A DNA stretch of 64,000 nt from assembly GCF_028453695.1 (NCBI RefSeq), contig NC_135777.1, positions 17,039,714 through 17,103,713 on the forward strand, in the 5' to 3' direction. The translations under genes were made by a program, and so were the position numbers. Below the pieces are notes generated by a model that was not told the origin of the DNA, searched no databases, and saw nothing but the letters and a program-made list of their open reading frames with translations. This DNA comes from Augochlora pura (taxonomy: Eukaryota > Arthropoda > Insecta > Hymenoptera > Halictidae). This document shows, piece after piece, positions 48,831 through 61,850 of this stretch; the stretch's first letter is position 1, and every line of letters starts with the position of its first letter.

Positions 48831-49480
48831 TTTGGGCGCCCGCTGGAGATATATGTATATCCTTATGGAGCAGAAATTTTCGGACGGCCGTGGCGTTCCT
48901 TTTGAAGTCGTCTGAGCGCTTTTAAGAGCGCTCCGAAGCAGATTAGGCGACGAGAAAGGAGGGCGCTGCAGCAGTCGAAGACGCGGAGGTCCGGAATTCC
49001 CGAATTCGCTCCCTTTTTAATTATCCCCGGCGCGGGCGGAGTCACGGGCGCGGACCCGGCGCCGTTTCATTGTACATTCATAATAGCCGCGGTCGAAAGC
49101 TTTAATGTTGTAAGACTCTTATAAGTATAGAAATAAGGCGGGGCGACGGGGGGGAGGGTGGGGGGTGGCGGCGTCGCGACGCCCGATGACTTTCAACTGT
49201 ATGTATTTTTAATAGGATTTGTTAACTGGCCGTTCTTCGCATCGCGGCGCGCAAGGAACAAACTTTCCCCGTGATCCGCCCGAAATCCCGAAGAGTTCTC
49301 CTCGTTTCTGCAGCTCACGCTTTCCCGCCGTTTCCGCTTGTTTGTTGACTTTATTTGAAAATTTTAAGTTCGTTTCCCGGTCTGAAATGCAGATCTGTGA
49401 AATCCGATATTGTCGGCGCGCGGCTTTCCGTTCGGCCGCCGAACAGGATTACTTCGGCAGAGTTTTTCCACGATAATTAT
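48830..49480. other. CpG-rich intronic block
   Basis: GC-rich with a strong G-run motif at 49139-49170. No accepted ORF. The block boundary with AT-rich DNA is sharp on both sides. Confidence 0.35.
49139..49170 (+). other. G-quadruplex candidate
   Basis: G-runs of 4, 7, 3 and 6 are separated by short loops (CGAC, A, T), then GGCGG. This meets the usual G3+N1-7 pattern. Confidence 0.6.
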
Positions 49481-49499
49481 CTGATTGTAAATCTGCGAT

Positions 49500-51310
49500 C
49501 TCGCAGAAATAATAGCATTCGAATGGAAAGTCTTTCCATGGTCCACCGTAGAGAGAACGAAGCGTCGATTCGATTCAATTCGAATTCTAAATGGCGGTGA
49601 ATTAATATTTGCTAAATTAATATTTAGCAAATTGATGTTTGAGATTATTTAAACACAGTGTCAAGACTCTACCTGTACATGTTTAATAAATTTTCAGACG
49701 AATTGCGCTGTTTATTTGCCGGCTTTATTTAATTGAAAATCTCAGATCCGACAGAAATAAAATGAACTTCGTGGTATCCAATATAAAATATAAAATATCG
49801 TTTTCATCTTTTTCAATAATTCAGAGCTAATGATTATTACACCGCATTAAATAGTAAACTAGTTATTCTGTAATTTTTCAATTTCTTTCATTATTCATAT
49901 TTTTACTGCGAAGCTTACCGACAGTCGAATTAACGCTCATATATCATGCATACAAGAGTTGCATTAATAATCTTGATGAATGTATGTCAAAGTTAAAAGC
50001 AAATCGTCGAAATGTGGTAATTTATAGCTAATTAAAGTAAAGCTTTATTTTAAATCAGTTGTAACAGAATAAATCCTTATTAATTTTTATGATAAATAAC
50101 TCGTTGTATGTGCATCACTTCAATCTAAACATAAAGGGTTTTACTGAAACATATTTCATTTATGTATGTTAGAAGACTATAATACACTGACAGTTCATTC
50201 TATCTGTTAGCTTATTAAATTACATAAAATATAACTCGATAGGGTTTCATACAAAATCAACGTTAATTAATCTGAAATAAAAATTCAGTAGCTACGTTGA
50301 AAATTACTTTCATCCTTCAATCATTTTACAGGGTCTAAATTACCATATGGATACCTGAAAATTCTATGAATCGTTCTACTACTGTAAATTGCAGCTATTC
50401 TTTCTCATTAGAAACACTTGCATGTGGTTATATCTAAATATCTAGTTACGACTAACATATATGTATAACTGAAGAGTAGGAAGTATTAGATATGTCGAGA
50501 CCTTCTCCAAAAGATTTATCCTAACATCCACATTGCGGTTAGGGGATATCCCGTTCATCCCCAAGCGTTCCACTAATTTTTCTGAACCGCTGCATGATCA
50601 GACCTGCGAAAGCTACCCGAGCGATTTAATCACTATCCCAAGATCCGCGCGAGAGCGTTCGAAAGAACGAAGCGCCAAAGCGTGGGGACCGTTTGCACCT
50701 TTCTGTTTTGAATCGTGGCCGATTCCCAGCGGTGCGGCAACGGCGCGTATCGACGCGCTACGGAAACGTTTTCCCCGTATGCAAAAGAAGACGGAAAATG
50801 GCTCGTCACCTTCGAAGAGGGGTAGGACAATCCTATTTCTTTCTTATGCAAAATCTTCGTGCGCGTAGCCGTGTTAAGGGATTAAAAGCCCGCTACGCGG
50901 GGTCAGCCGAAGGCTTAGAACGCCTAACAAGATTAGCTTAAGACGCCGAGTCCGCATACCCCGAGGATTACACATTATGTATTCACCTGGATGTATTCAC
51001 GTAGAGAGATCTAGTTCGAGTTCCTGCCCAAGTCGAAGACGATGCTCGCGGGAGCGCGGCTTACTAGAGAACGTCGATGACCGCGTGCACCATTCGAGGA
51101 CGCGTAGGCCCGTATCCTGGCTTAACGAGGCACAGCTCCAATTTTATTTCGATAAATCAGTTTGATCGCTGGATTATTACGCACGGTGTGCCTTCACCTG
51201 CCCGGCGATTGAGCTTTCAATTCTGAGGCTGCGCGGAGACAATAACGACGAATAAAGGAACGTTGAGAAACGCTCGATGGTCTTTGGATATTTTGTTTCT
51301 AAATTCTACT
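49500..51310. other. Intronic stretch, AT-rich then CpG-rich
   Basis: 49600-50500 is AT-rich and featureless. 50550-51180 is CpG-rich with GGATTA words at 50879, 50975 and 51171. Overlapping frames here (50533-50868, 50633-50851, 50693-50941) have no recognisable domain. Confidence 0.45.
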
Positions 51311-51313
51311 GTA

Positions 51314-51380
51314 TTAACCCTTTGCACTGTAATAATGACTCGTGATAAAAATCCTATGCAAGATCTACTGAACACGAATA
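51314..51380. mobile_element. piggyBac-type terminus (degenerate)
   Basis: TTAACCCTTTGCACTG starts at an intact TTAA, followed by ATGACTCGTGATAAAA. It lacks the subterminal hairpin of copies 1-3, and no right end was found. Confidence 0.35.
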
Positions 51381-51607
51381 TTATTAATTTCTTCTGAATC
51401 AAAATCAAATTGAATTCTCCTGTTACCTAACCTAAAATTACCTAACCCTATTAATTATTCTGTAAGTATTTCTGTTATTATTAGTGATTACTTCGGAAGC
51501 TATCTAACGCGTATACTCTACACGTATATGAGTTTTGTAATTAGTAATTTTCAAATATTTGTTTTTTCAGGCGCGCCAATTTAGACAATTTTGCCATCTT
51601 CGACTCT

Positions 51608-51840
51608 ATTGTATAAATTACGTAAACATTGTAAACAATTTATTTTCCATCTCTGATTTTGTTATATGAATTTTTACGTGAATATCGTAATCTGTTTGCT
51701 CGTCACCCCTGACTATATTATATATGTATAAATTTTTACGTAAATATTGCATCCCATTTATTTACAACATCTATATTTATTGTACGAATATTTAGATTAA
51801 TGTTGCAATTTGTTTGCTTGCTACCTATGTATTTGTTGTA
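51608..51840. repeat. Old degenerate minisatellite, about 60-bp units
   Basis: Four units start near 51608, 51661, 51721 and 51781. Each has TATGTATAAATTTTTACGTA-like sequence, then AATATTGCAATCTGTTTGCT-like sequence, then a C/T-richer segment and ATTTATTG. Divergence between units is high but the order of words is kept. Confidence 0.65.
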
Positions 51841-52552
51841 CCTGAGTATATTTGATTCGAAATAAGATAACAAAGTTTAAAATAATGGATTATTTTTAAT
51901 TGCTCACAAGAAAATATTACATTTTTACTTCGAATATTTGACTCGGATAAAGTAGCGAACAATATCGTCGTGAAATGAAACTCCGGCTTGTTGACATGTA
52001 CAGTATTTTATACGTTTATTTAACAACAAATTGGTTTTACACAAAGTACACACGCACAGTTACCAGAGACACGTGAATCGTTGCTAGTCGAAATATTTGT
52101 GTTCGTGTCAATATTTCTTTGTTAAATATACGAATAGAATGATTAAAGTGATAGATCAGCGCACGGAAAAGCTAATAAATATTTTACGGCTTCAGTTTGA
52201 CGATACGTTCCTAAACATATGAGCGAAACAGTAAGCTTATCTGGGCTTGTCTCTGTTTGCCTCTTTCCTCGATTGCTTTCCGACAATTGTTTGCGAATGT
52301 TTATTAGATTCTCTAAACGCAATTATTGGAAAAACAAGTCCGATAGAACCTAACGATTACAGTCTGAAGATTCTACGCATTTATGTTAAAAACCATTTTT
52401 AAATTGTGATCCTTGTATTTATCGTAAAAGAATCGAATTTTACCTAAAGTTAATAATCAACATGTATATCTAGTATTAGTATTCAGCACAAAGTTGTTTC
52501 TCGTCTAATTAAATTTCGAAAACTTCTGCTGGCTAACTCATCTACACTTCAA

Positions 52553-52609
<57 letters not shown>

Positions 52610-52640
52610 ACTCTCTCAATTCTCTCACAAGATTTTTCGA
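51841..52640. other. AT-rich intronic stretch ending in a TC tract
   Basis: No coding or regulatory feature is seen apart from the TC microsatellite at its end. Confidence 0.5.
52556..52606. repeat. (CT)25 microsatellite
   Basis: A 51-nt pure CT run, the longest dinucleotide tract in the window, followed by broken CTCTC units to 52630. Confidence 0.95.
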
Positions 52641-52649
52641 TTTTCCACT

Positions 52650-53340
52650 CTTCGAACGTCCACCATAATCCGACGGATCGTAATTTCGTAAATGCATATC
52701 CGCGGGCTATTTACCCGCGAAATCGTCAGAAACGAAGCGTCAAATTTTGGAATCTCTTTTGGAAAGTGAATCTTGATAGACCGGAATATCACTTAAACGA
52801 TCAGTCGACGAACGCTAATAGAGCGGCGCGACGCGTCGCGTCTCGCGAAAAGAAGCGACGCGCGCGGCGTCCGCGAGCGTGAAAAGTCATTCGCGCGAGC
52901 CGAGGCGATGTTTTCGTGCTGGTAAGCCGGCGCGTTAAATCCCCGATCCGTTAAGGTTTATCTGACGCGAGAAACATTTTCCCGTTTCATAGGATCCGAC
53001 GTAATCTGCCGCCGGGGGAAGAAATCACACGCGACGCCGCGAGAACGCATTGTAATAATAGAGCGCGCGCGGTTTGGACAGCGATCCCGTAAGTGCGGAG
53101 GAAAGAAAGCAGCGCCGAGGGGGAGCCTTATCTTCCCTGGCCGACTAGAACTTTATTTCGAGGCGAGATACGAGTCTCTCCGCGGCTTTTAATGTCTTTT
53201 CTCCTCGCGCTTTTGATTAAGAGACCCCGGGAGCTTGACAGCCGTGGCGGAGAGGACGCCGAACACCGTCGAACCGCGCGCGGCTTGCTGAAATCGTCGA
53301 AACGCGGACGAATATCGAATTTTTGACTTTCGACGGCAGT
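52650..53340. other. CpG-rich intronic block
   Basis: Very CpG-dense between 52815 and 53060, including a perfect 14-bp palindrome CGCGACGCGTCGCG (52827-52840) and repeated GCGACGCG words. The frame 53093-53326 is compositional. It is a candidate regulatory block with unmethylated CpGs. Confidence 0.35.
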
Positions 53341-56300
53341 CGATTAAATGTCGCGTATGCGTTTATAATTAAGTTACGTTGTAAAAATAATTTTTGCCGT
53401 AGATCAATATTCCTTCGCATTGCTTCTCGTGAATCGAATACCTATTGTAATTATTTATGCTAACAGGGTTCGCCCTAAAAATGTTGAAAATATCAACAAT
53501 AATCGTATATAGTATTAAATGTAATAACGTAATAATTAACTATTTAAAAAATCACTGTAGTAGGAAAAAGGAGAGGCGCAGTGGCCTTATGTTGAAATCG
53601 CTGGTCTAAACATTATTAAACGCTTCGAGTCCAATTTCACTCGAATCCGTAGGGTAATTAAAGATATAAATTACTGTAATGAAAAATGAACCATATTTAT
53701 GAAGTTAAATGTAATATCCAATTGCATGATATTATTAAGCTATTATCAGGATACGATTATAAAATATTACCGACAGATTATTAATATACAATTGTACAGC
53801 GTTGTTAAAATATCATTAAGGCAGAATTATATAATGTTACCGAGCCGGTCGAAATAATCGGTTCCGCAAATTTCGTTTTGCAGTTATTAATATTAGAATG
53901 ATTCTTTCATAGAAGACGAATTTGTTAATCAAAACATTATATTAAAAATAGCGGAAGTTCTATCAGTGTACAATTTTGTCATTCTTATGAAGCAACACAG
54001 TCACTCCTAAGAAGGATTAGTGTTAATATTTATTTAAAACAATTTTTGCGTACCATAAGCAAAGAAAATAAACGAAAATTGTGTAATTATACTATCTCAA
54101 TTATTTGCTATACTTATTCATAGCTTCTCGTACCAGAATTGAAATCCGATATTTTTGTCATTGATTCAATCAGGAATAGAAAATGACTTTCCTTGCGCAG
54201 TTTGATCTACTTATACTTGTTAAGCTATTTTTTGACATTGTTAATACCAGAACAGCGAACCTATCTAACAAAAATACAACTACACATGCTTAGCATAATC
54301 TGCAATTTTATTAAACTATTTTTGTCAACAGATTTTCTAAAATACCTCCCAGTTTTTACATACCTTATTAAAACCAAAACTAAATAGTGAAATAACAATA
54401 TTTACTCTGCATATTTTATCAACTTTATCTTACGATAGCCTCCGTTATTTTATTATTAAATACCTCTGATTAACCTGTTGCCTCCTGTAATTCCATGTTA
54501 CAACAATCCGAACATGCCCGTCGCGTTCGCTGGAACCTTCAAACTCCTCGAGCCGTCGCGATGCGATTACATATTAATAAATTTGCCAATTATTCATAAT
54601 TAACCGGGTAAGACGTGGTTCGTCCGTGCTTCCGCGGACAGACGACTGGCCAATAGTCGTGAAAAATCGCGGAGATCCGAATTCTGTAGACAGAAAGCCC
54701 CGTCGTATCTTCCGTCAGGCCCGGGCAGTAAACCGGCAAAAGGAGAAGGGACAACAATAACGAAACACTTCGTATTAAAATTTCTGTTTTATCACGTTTC
54801 ATAAATTCGTGCGCGCGTAAACTGCGCTCACGAACACGAGCGCGACTAATTGTCCCGTTTCCGTTGACTCGTAATCCGCGTGGAACACACACGGGCGCAA
54901 TCTCGCGCGATTGCAGCCAGCACTAGAAAGGATTTATTTTTCGAAGATTACGCGATAACACCGTGTTGCATCTTCGTACGGCTGCATTATTCTCCCGCTC
55001 ATCATTTATCCGCGTTATCTCGCGCGATTTCCACGCGTGCCGAACAAAAAAGGTCCTTCAATCCCGAACCGCTGCGGCGAAGGTGACGTTTGACGAAGCA
55101 ACGCTTCGAAACTGAAATCGTCGAAACGACGAATGAAATCGCGTCGTTGTTATTTATGCATATGTTCGCTGCGAAATATGGTGTTTTATAGTATTTTATA
55201 TGAGAAATAATTTCAGATAATTAATTATATTATTAGATAACTACTTCAGTAACTATGCTATTGAATATCTATATATTTTAATAAATAATTATATATAATA
55301 CTACAATCGCGCTTAGTCATCTAATACGTAATCTGTTTATGTTCCACTGAATTATCTTTCACTTATCACTCGTAACTTTTTCAAATTTTCCACCGTTGTT
55401 TCATTGTTCAGAATTCTTAAATCAAAATATTCGCTAGAGAATTTCCGCCGAGTAAAACATCGACTTCTTTCATGCAGGGTTGCAACCAAGTTGCCACGGC
55501 TAATTAGTTTCGATTTAACTTTATCTGCAATGCATGTGAAGCCTCCATACGTTACACGAAAATTATCTGATTGTCTATCAATTTTCATTTTTATCACAAT
55601 CAAAAGATATCACTCTGTTATTAATGTTTCGAAAGTAGTTTTCCATTTTTCAAAGTGTCGACCTTAATTTGCAATATTGTTTAGAATACAGCTTTCCTTG
55701 CACAAGCATAAAAGATCCTAGATTAACGAGTTACACTTGAAATCGACGAATGTTCCACTTGTAAAATTACATTTTACAGAGACACGGTGCATCGTGTTAT
55801 CTAATATATTTTTATCTGTCTAATAGAAATCGTATCACGTGTTAAACAAAACGGGAATTGCATTGTCCTATCTTTATTATATTATCTCATCCCATTAAAA
55901 TTGACTATTAAAAAATACAAATTACTGTAAAAACAAAAAGGAGACTTAATTTACTATAATCAAGCGTGAGGAGGTTATCTTACAATTAAAATTATAAGCA
56001 CCGTTTTCAATTTAATCTGCATTAAAAATTAGCACAACCGATTTGCAATTTATAAATGTGTTCTATAAGAAGCTTCACTAATTAAATCATGCTGAACATT
56101 CCTCCACAGTTTTTTTTTCTGCCTTCGTTGATAACCGAGTCAAACAGTTTAGCCCAATTACTATATTACATGCTGCACAATACGCTCGAAGATATAGCAT
56201 TTCTTTCCCTAAAATACGTCCCAACATTGGCATTACAAAATCGAATACGCATAAACCCGACGTAAGCATAAATTGTACGATTCTCTTTGATGTGTTCGCG

Positions 56301-56440
56301 GGCATGTAACGCGCACAACGACACGTGAAGGAGCCGGCCCTTACTTTCATCGCACGCCGTACACATGAAATTCCTTCGATATGGTCAGAAAGGAACGGCA
56401 ATAAGAATTTTCCTAGGCAGATACCACGGATACCAAGCGA
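53341..56440. other. Mostly AT-rich intronic stretch
   Basis: A GC-richer islet lies at 54500-55150. Short frames on both strands have no recognisable features. No repeat unit stands out. Confidence 0.5.
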
Positions 56441-57470
56441 GGATGGTACGAGTAAGTGGTGGTTTTGGCAAGGGGATGTCCTGATGCGATTTCACGCTGG
56501 ATTTGCCTAAGATCTCCGCTAAGGAGCCCTTTCACCCTCCCCTTTTACCCTTCCCAACCTTCACCCTTCCATCGACGATCCTGTGCTCTCGTAGCTGGTG
56601 TCTTCTTCGACCCTCCCCACCGCCCCACCCCGGGCCACCTTAGCTCGCTCCGACCAGCGTCACTTCTCGAGAAACCCCCAAAGATTACGTGCCTTAGCAC
56701 AATGTCGCCTAAAACGCCTTCATTGTATAAAAGTACCGACCGGCGTGCTTGTTGTGTTTCAATTAACCCGCTCCGCGCACATCTCTCGAGCCGTAGAAAC
56801 GAGAGCGACCCGGGGTTAGGTTTCGCCGAAACTTCTTCGCCGACGTCCTAAATCTTGTGTTGAATTACCGAACTGTAGATCTTACGCATCTATGACAGGC
56901 TAGTCATAATTTAGAATATTATTTGTTTAAAATAACACAGTGATAATTTTAAATACTATCACTGTAAAAGAACGGTCGCTCGAATGAATTTACGAAAGGA
57001 TTACGAGAAGTAAAAGTGGATCATTGTTTTATCTAAGGGATGGTTGTTTCAATAAGTGTTGAGAATAGTGTAAATAAATAATATCATTATTTATTATATT
57101 TTATTAGGATGCTTGTTAGTTCTTAGCAACTGTTGGACACTTTGATGTTGCGGACACTTGTTGCAACAACTTTTCAATTCAGCACCAGTAACTTTGCATT
57201 GTTTTCAGACATAATTAACTTTATATTTATTGGATAAAACATAACAAATATTTTAATTCTTTTGTTTCGGAATATTATTCTCGAATTGAAGGCACTATTA
57301 CGTTTATGTTGGTATTATAAACCACGTAATCAATAATAACTATAAGAGAAATAAAAATGAATGTCCATACTATTACATTAAAGACTACGTTATATAATAA
57401 TATAAAATCATAGAACTACGCGGAAACCAATTTTATACAGTAGAATAATAAATTTCGGTTTCTGACATAA
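56441..57470. other. GC-rich patch then AT-rich DNA
   Basis: 56440-56850 is GC-rich and pyrimidine-rich. The frames 56456-56851 and 56598-56819 overlap and are Ser/Pro/Arg-rich. 56860-57470 is AT-rich with nothing recognised. Confidence 0.45.
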
Positions 57471-57479
57471 GGAACAAAT

Positions 57480-58260
57480 AATTGAGAGCACCCCCGCGGA
57501 GACAAAAACCCCGCCATGAAATTTTCACGATCCCGCGAAAAAAATGAATCTGGGTCTCCTCGAATTCCGGCGATCTCGCGATTATTTTTCTGCGGTAACC
57601 GCCGCGACGGAACGAATACGTCATGCGTCTCCTTTGCATATCCGATCGCTTTTGATCTTAGGTTGTAGCGCGCGGGCTCCGCTATCGATTTCCTTAAATA
57701 TTTCAGATCGTCCAGCGCAAGTGGAATAGCTAAATCCAGAGTGTTCCTCGGCCGATGGGGGTTTAAGTTTTGCTGAAACCCTCGTGGATTAGGAGCGCCC
57801 GTGTTGCGCGTATATCCGTGTTTTAAGGACGCGTGCAAGCCTCTGTATCAGCCTTCGGTGGGGCCTTCTTGTGTGTGTATCCTGATTTGTGCCGGTCTCT
57901 CTCTCTGCGCGTGTATGCAAACCCTTATGGCTTAAGCTAAGGCTAAGGCCGAGGCTCTCCCGCGGGATTACTACGTCATTCTGCAGGACTCTCCGGTCGC
58001 CGGAAGGATCAGCTCTCTTCCTTCTGAGGATTTCTCTGAAGACTCCATCCTGTTTCTAAATCAGGTTGTCAGCCGCGGGGGCTGAATCATTTCGCGTTGT
58101 TTAGCGCGCGACCCGCCGCCCGCTCGCCCGCTCGCCCGCCCGCGGGTCCCCGAGGAGACACCTAGCCGATCGAATCTCCGCCGATCTTATTTTCTGCGAA
58201 CGAGAAACGGGCCCCGAAAGTGGCCGCTGAATTTTTACGGGTGTGGACGAACCGGGCGCG
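57480..58260. other. CpG-rich block
   Basis: It includes GGATTA at 57787 and 57964, AGGATC and AGGATT words at 58004-58030, and a (CGCTCGCC)n run at 58117-58145. Antisense frames at 57416-57838 are not convincing as a gene. Confidence 0.35.
58117..58145. repeat. CGCTCGCC short tandem repeat
   Basis: Two to three imperfect 8-bp units of CGCTCGCC end in CGCGGG. Confidence 0.65.
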
Positions 58261-58269
58261 ATACCTTTT

Positions 58270-59510
58270 AGGTGTTAGATAGTGCAGAATTTAATATTGC
58301 TTGGATTGCTCGCAGGCATCTTTGTAATTTGAAGTTTGTGGTATAATTTATGTGGCCACTTTTAGCGCTTCTTTAATTTATGAAGAGTAAGCATAGTTGC
58401 GTACTGCGCGTGTAGTATTACGAAGACATTTTTCTCACGATTAAAGACGGAAAATAATAATAAAAAAGAACGCTTTAGATTTGAACCTGGGCGATAGTTT
58501 TATAGGTAGATGTTCTTGGAAGTTCAAATTGAAAATTTAGCAAAATATCTTGTAAATCGAGATATCTAAATAATAATCCACTTTCAAAAACTCCAAATAG
58601 TATTCTAATACTATGTGTGTGCAACAATCGTGTCTTTTCCTCGTTAATATTGATATGAATAAATAAATCTTTGCATTTATTCTCAAATCTGTGATTTCGA
58701 AGCGCTTTTACTATATCGAATCTAGAATGATTCCATATTATTCCCAATTTTATGCTTAATAATATTTTCGAAATTGCAGTTTGTTGTTATTCCTATAACA
58801 TTTATCACTAGAATTTCTGGGCAACCGGCTCATGCGTCTTATAAAAATGATAAAAATTAACTTATATTTTCTCTAATTTTTATTGTGAAAGACGATTCAA
58901 TATATTCACCGCACTAAATTTCCATGCAGCATTTTTACAATTTTAATGTCTATGGGGCAATATATCTTAAGCATTATACACGAAGAATTTTACTTGGTTC
59001 GGTAAATCTGGTATTAAACATTAGCGGTAGGAATTCGATTTTCCACTACGTTACTCGCAAGATCTTATCGGTCTCGCACCTATCATCGCATGAAAAACAA
59101 ATTCATTATGTATTACGGCACCGTTTCCTACAGTTTGTTTCTATAATGCAACGATTGCTAAACCATCACCTCGAGAAATCCCATGGAATGAAGTTATATA
59201 ATTTATTTAACAAAACCAAGATTGCACAGTTAAAATATTCACTTTGACATAACCGTATTCGTTATTTCGAAGAAGAATTTTCAAAGAACATGAACAAAAA
59301 GATTTAAATAAAGAATCCAGTTAAAATCCTTTAATTGTCAGACCTCAATTATGAATATTTTTTTTTTTATCGTTGTTAGAATTATAAAGACTGTTTCCAT
59401 GGGAATGATGGAATCGTTATTTTAACGCAAGTGTATATTATGATAAAAATGATAAAAAGGCCAAGTATATTCAATAATGTCATTTTTATAGAGGAACACA
59501 CGTCAGTCAC
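58270..59510. other. AT-rich intronic stretch
   Basis: The open frame 58924-59247 (107 codons) has an AT-driven composition (Leu, His, Ile, Lys, Asn) and no recognised domain. Nothing else is seen. Confidence 0.5.
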
Positions 59511-59519
59511 CTTGAGCAT

Positions 59520-60300
59520 TAAGCAAACCTAAAGTTTCCGTCTTCCCGACGCGGACTCCCTCGGAGAGTGGTAGCCGGCGGCGATAAGAGGTCCCCCCGA
59601 TATTTATTCTTCCGGATCCATCGAATAATCCATCGATCGGCCGCCGGTAATAAGCGACCAGAACCTGTCCTTGGCGCTACCTAAATCATCCCCCAATGAG
59701 ATGGCGCTTACAATAACTCGTTACCGAAAATCCAAATTAAGCTCCTTAGTTGAGAAATTTACGAGACGTTCGCCCTCCCACGGCCACCCCCTTGGCCGCC
59801 CCCCCCCTCCCCGCCGCCGCCGCCTGTCGGTGTCTTACGGGGTCTCGCGCGTTCCTTTTCTCTCGTTCGAGGCGCGCAGTTTACCGAAGTAATTTTAATC
59901 TTTCGGGCACAGTGCGTGCACACAACGTCAGTTAGCGGCCCCCACCACCGTCGCCACCACCACCACCCCGGGACACCCGGGGTATCTCCGTGGAAGTGTT
60001 GGAAAACAAACCCTCTGTTTGTTACGTGTGTTTCGATGTGTGATCGACCGACCTCCTCCCCATTTCTGTACACGTACGCGCGCCGCCTACCGTGTGTGTG
60101 TACATGGTTAAGGAGGACGCCCTTCTCTTATTCTCCGTCTTGTATAAGAGCTTACTCTCTAAGCGTCTTAGGGCAAGTTTTCACCCTTGCTTCTATTCAG
60201 CGAGAATACATACTTCAGGAGAACGATCCCGACGATCGCGCAAAACGCCGCCCGTCGAGGTTCGAACGCGCCCGGCGAAACGTCAGCGTTTGCGTTTAGG
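59520..60300. other. CpG-rich block with C-run quadruplex
   Basis: C-runs at 59781-59823 (C5, C9, C4 among them) could form a G-quadruplex on the minus strand. CCACCACC repeats follow at 59940-59970. Poly-Gly antisense translation explains the 59759-60073 frame. Confidence 0.4.
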
Positions 60301-60399
60301 TGGATTGTTAACACTTTATTTACCCGAAGATCATCGATACAATTCTCCAAGATTAGTAGCAGATTGACTATTATTCGTTAAATAATAATCTCGGATGGA

Positions 60400-61850
60400 A
60401 CTGTTATATTCGTACAAATTATTTGTTATAATTGCGATTTCTTGAATATTATTGCGAAAAACTGTGATTAGTAAGTCTGTAAAGTTTTCGTAATATTGTT
60501 ATTTATTGTAAATGTATATATTTGTTGAGTATAGTTGCATATATTCGTGTAATTAGCTTACATTACTGCGACAACTGAGTTTGGTACTCATTCGTTGTAC
60601 TTTGGTTGATTTATTGAATTAAACACGCGGGCGAGATTTGCAATAGAAATGCATCTAAAGTGTTATTTGTTGCTGTTAATTTATATGTTTTATAAAAATA
60701 ATGGTTACTGGATACGAGGTATTTTAGACTTGCTGAATTTAGATATGATGACGAGTGTCACGTGTATTCGCATTGGATAGAGTACATCATTTACATTTTC
60801 ATTAGTATCTTTTTTAATTTATTTTTATTGCACTTATAAATATTTGTTTAAAAACTCTGGATTTATAGACCAGAGTTAGTGTTAAACAATTGTCTCCTGA
60901 CAATATTACTGTACAACTAGTAAAAAAATAAAATATTAAGATTTAAAACTGCAATTAATAAAATTACAATTAGACTTAAAAACTACGTATAATAATACTA
61001 TACAAATGACGTTTACAGTATATTAATAAAATGGAACTAGATATAAGTATATTTTATACAATAAATATGATAGAGTTCTTTCAATTTGTTGAAATAAAAA
61101 TGTGATAAACGTACTGGTTAGAAAAGAGTTGATCTCCGAACAAACATAATTGCAATTTCCGTGAAAAATATATTCCGCGCAGCAATAATTTCTAAAACGG
61201 AACGACTAGCTCGATAATGAAAGTCTGCGATACGAATTCTAAAACCGTTCCACCCTGTTAAGTAAAATGATTTCTTAATGGCAACTGCTTCTAGCTGCCC
61301 TGAATTGATATACCCATTATAAAATCATATGTATCAATAAGTACCTAGTATCTCGTACATAAGCCGCTTAATCTATATTCATCAATGTCGAACTCGGAAG
61401 TAATTGCAATAAAAAGATTGACATCAATTTATTATTACTCGATATCAATTTACAGATTTTAAAATTAATTTACTCGAACATCGAATTCTAGCTAAACTGA
61501 AAATTTCTTAGCAAATTGTGTTAGAGCTACTCGTCTCTTAACTTTCCACGTTCATCTTGTTCAATGATAGTAGATCGAAATATAATATTTCAATATAATA
61601 ATTAGAAAATAATATGGAACATAATTTATAATTTTTAACTACCATCTTTCTTTTCATTAAATCATCGCATGAGTAGAAAAGAGGGAATATGACTCGCAGG
61701 TGCTGGCATTGTCAAATAATTCACGAGTATTTATTAAAAACAATGGAAGAACTCATAAAATGCTCCCTTAAATTTAACGGTATAAATAATAATTATAAAC
61801 GTCTTAAAATTGTTAAGAGCGTCGAAACTACTCAATAGAAATATAATCAC
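60400..61850. other. AT-rich intronic stretch
   Basis: No gene, repeat or regulatory cluster is recognised. CCACCCTGT at 61250 is a possible remnant of a TACAGGGTGG-ended repeat. Confidence 0.55.

Noticed and set aside
51424..51450. CCTAACCTAA resembling insect telomere repeat
   Set aside because: Only two units, followed by unrelated sequence.
58924..59247. 107-codon + strand frame
   Set aside because: AT-driven composition, no domain, and no acceptor or donor matching the phase of exon 2.
59759..60073. Antisense Gly/Arg-rich frame
   Set aside because: Produced by CCACC and C-run composition.
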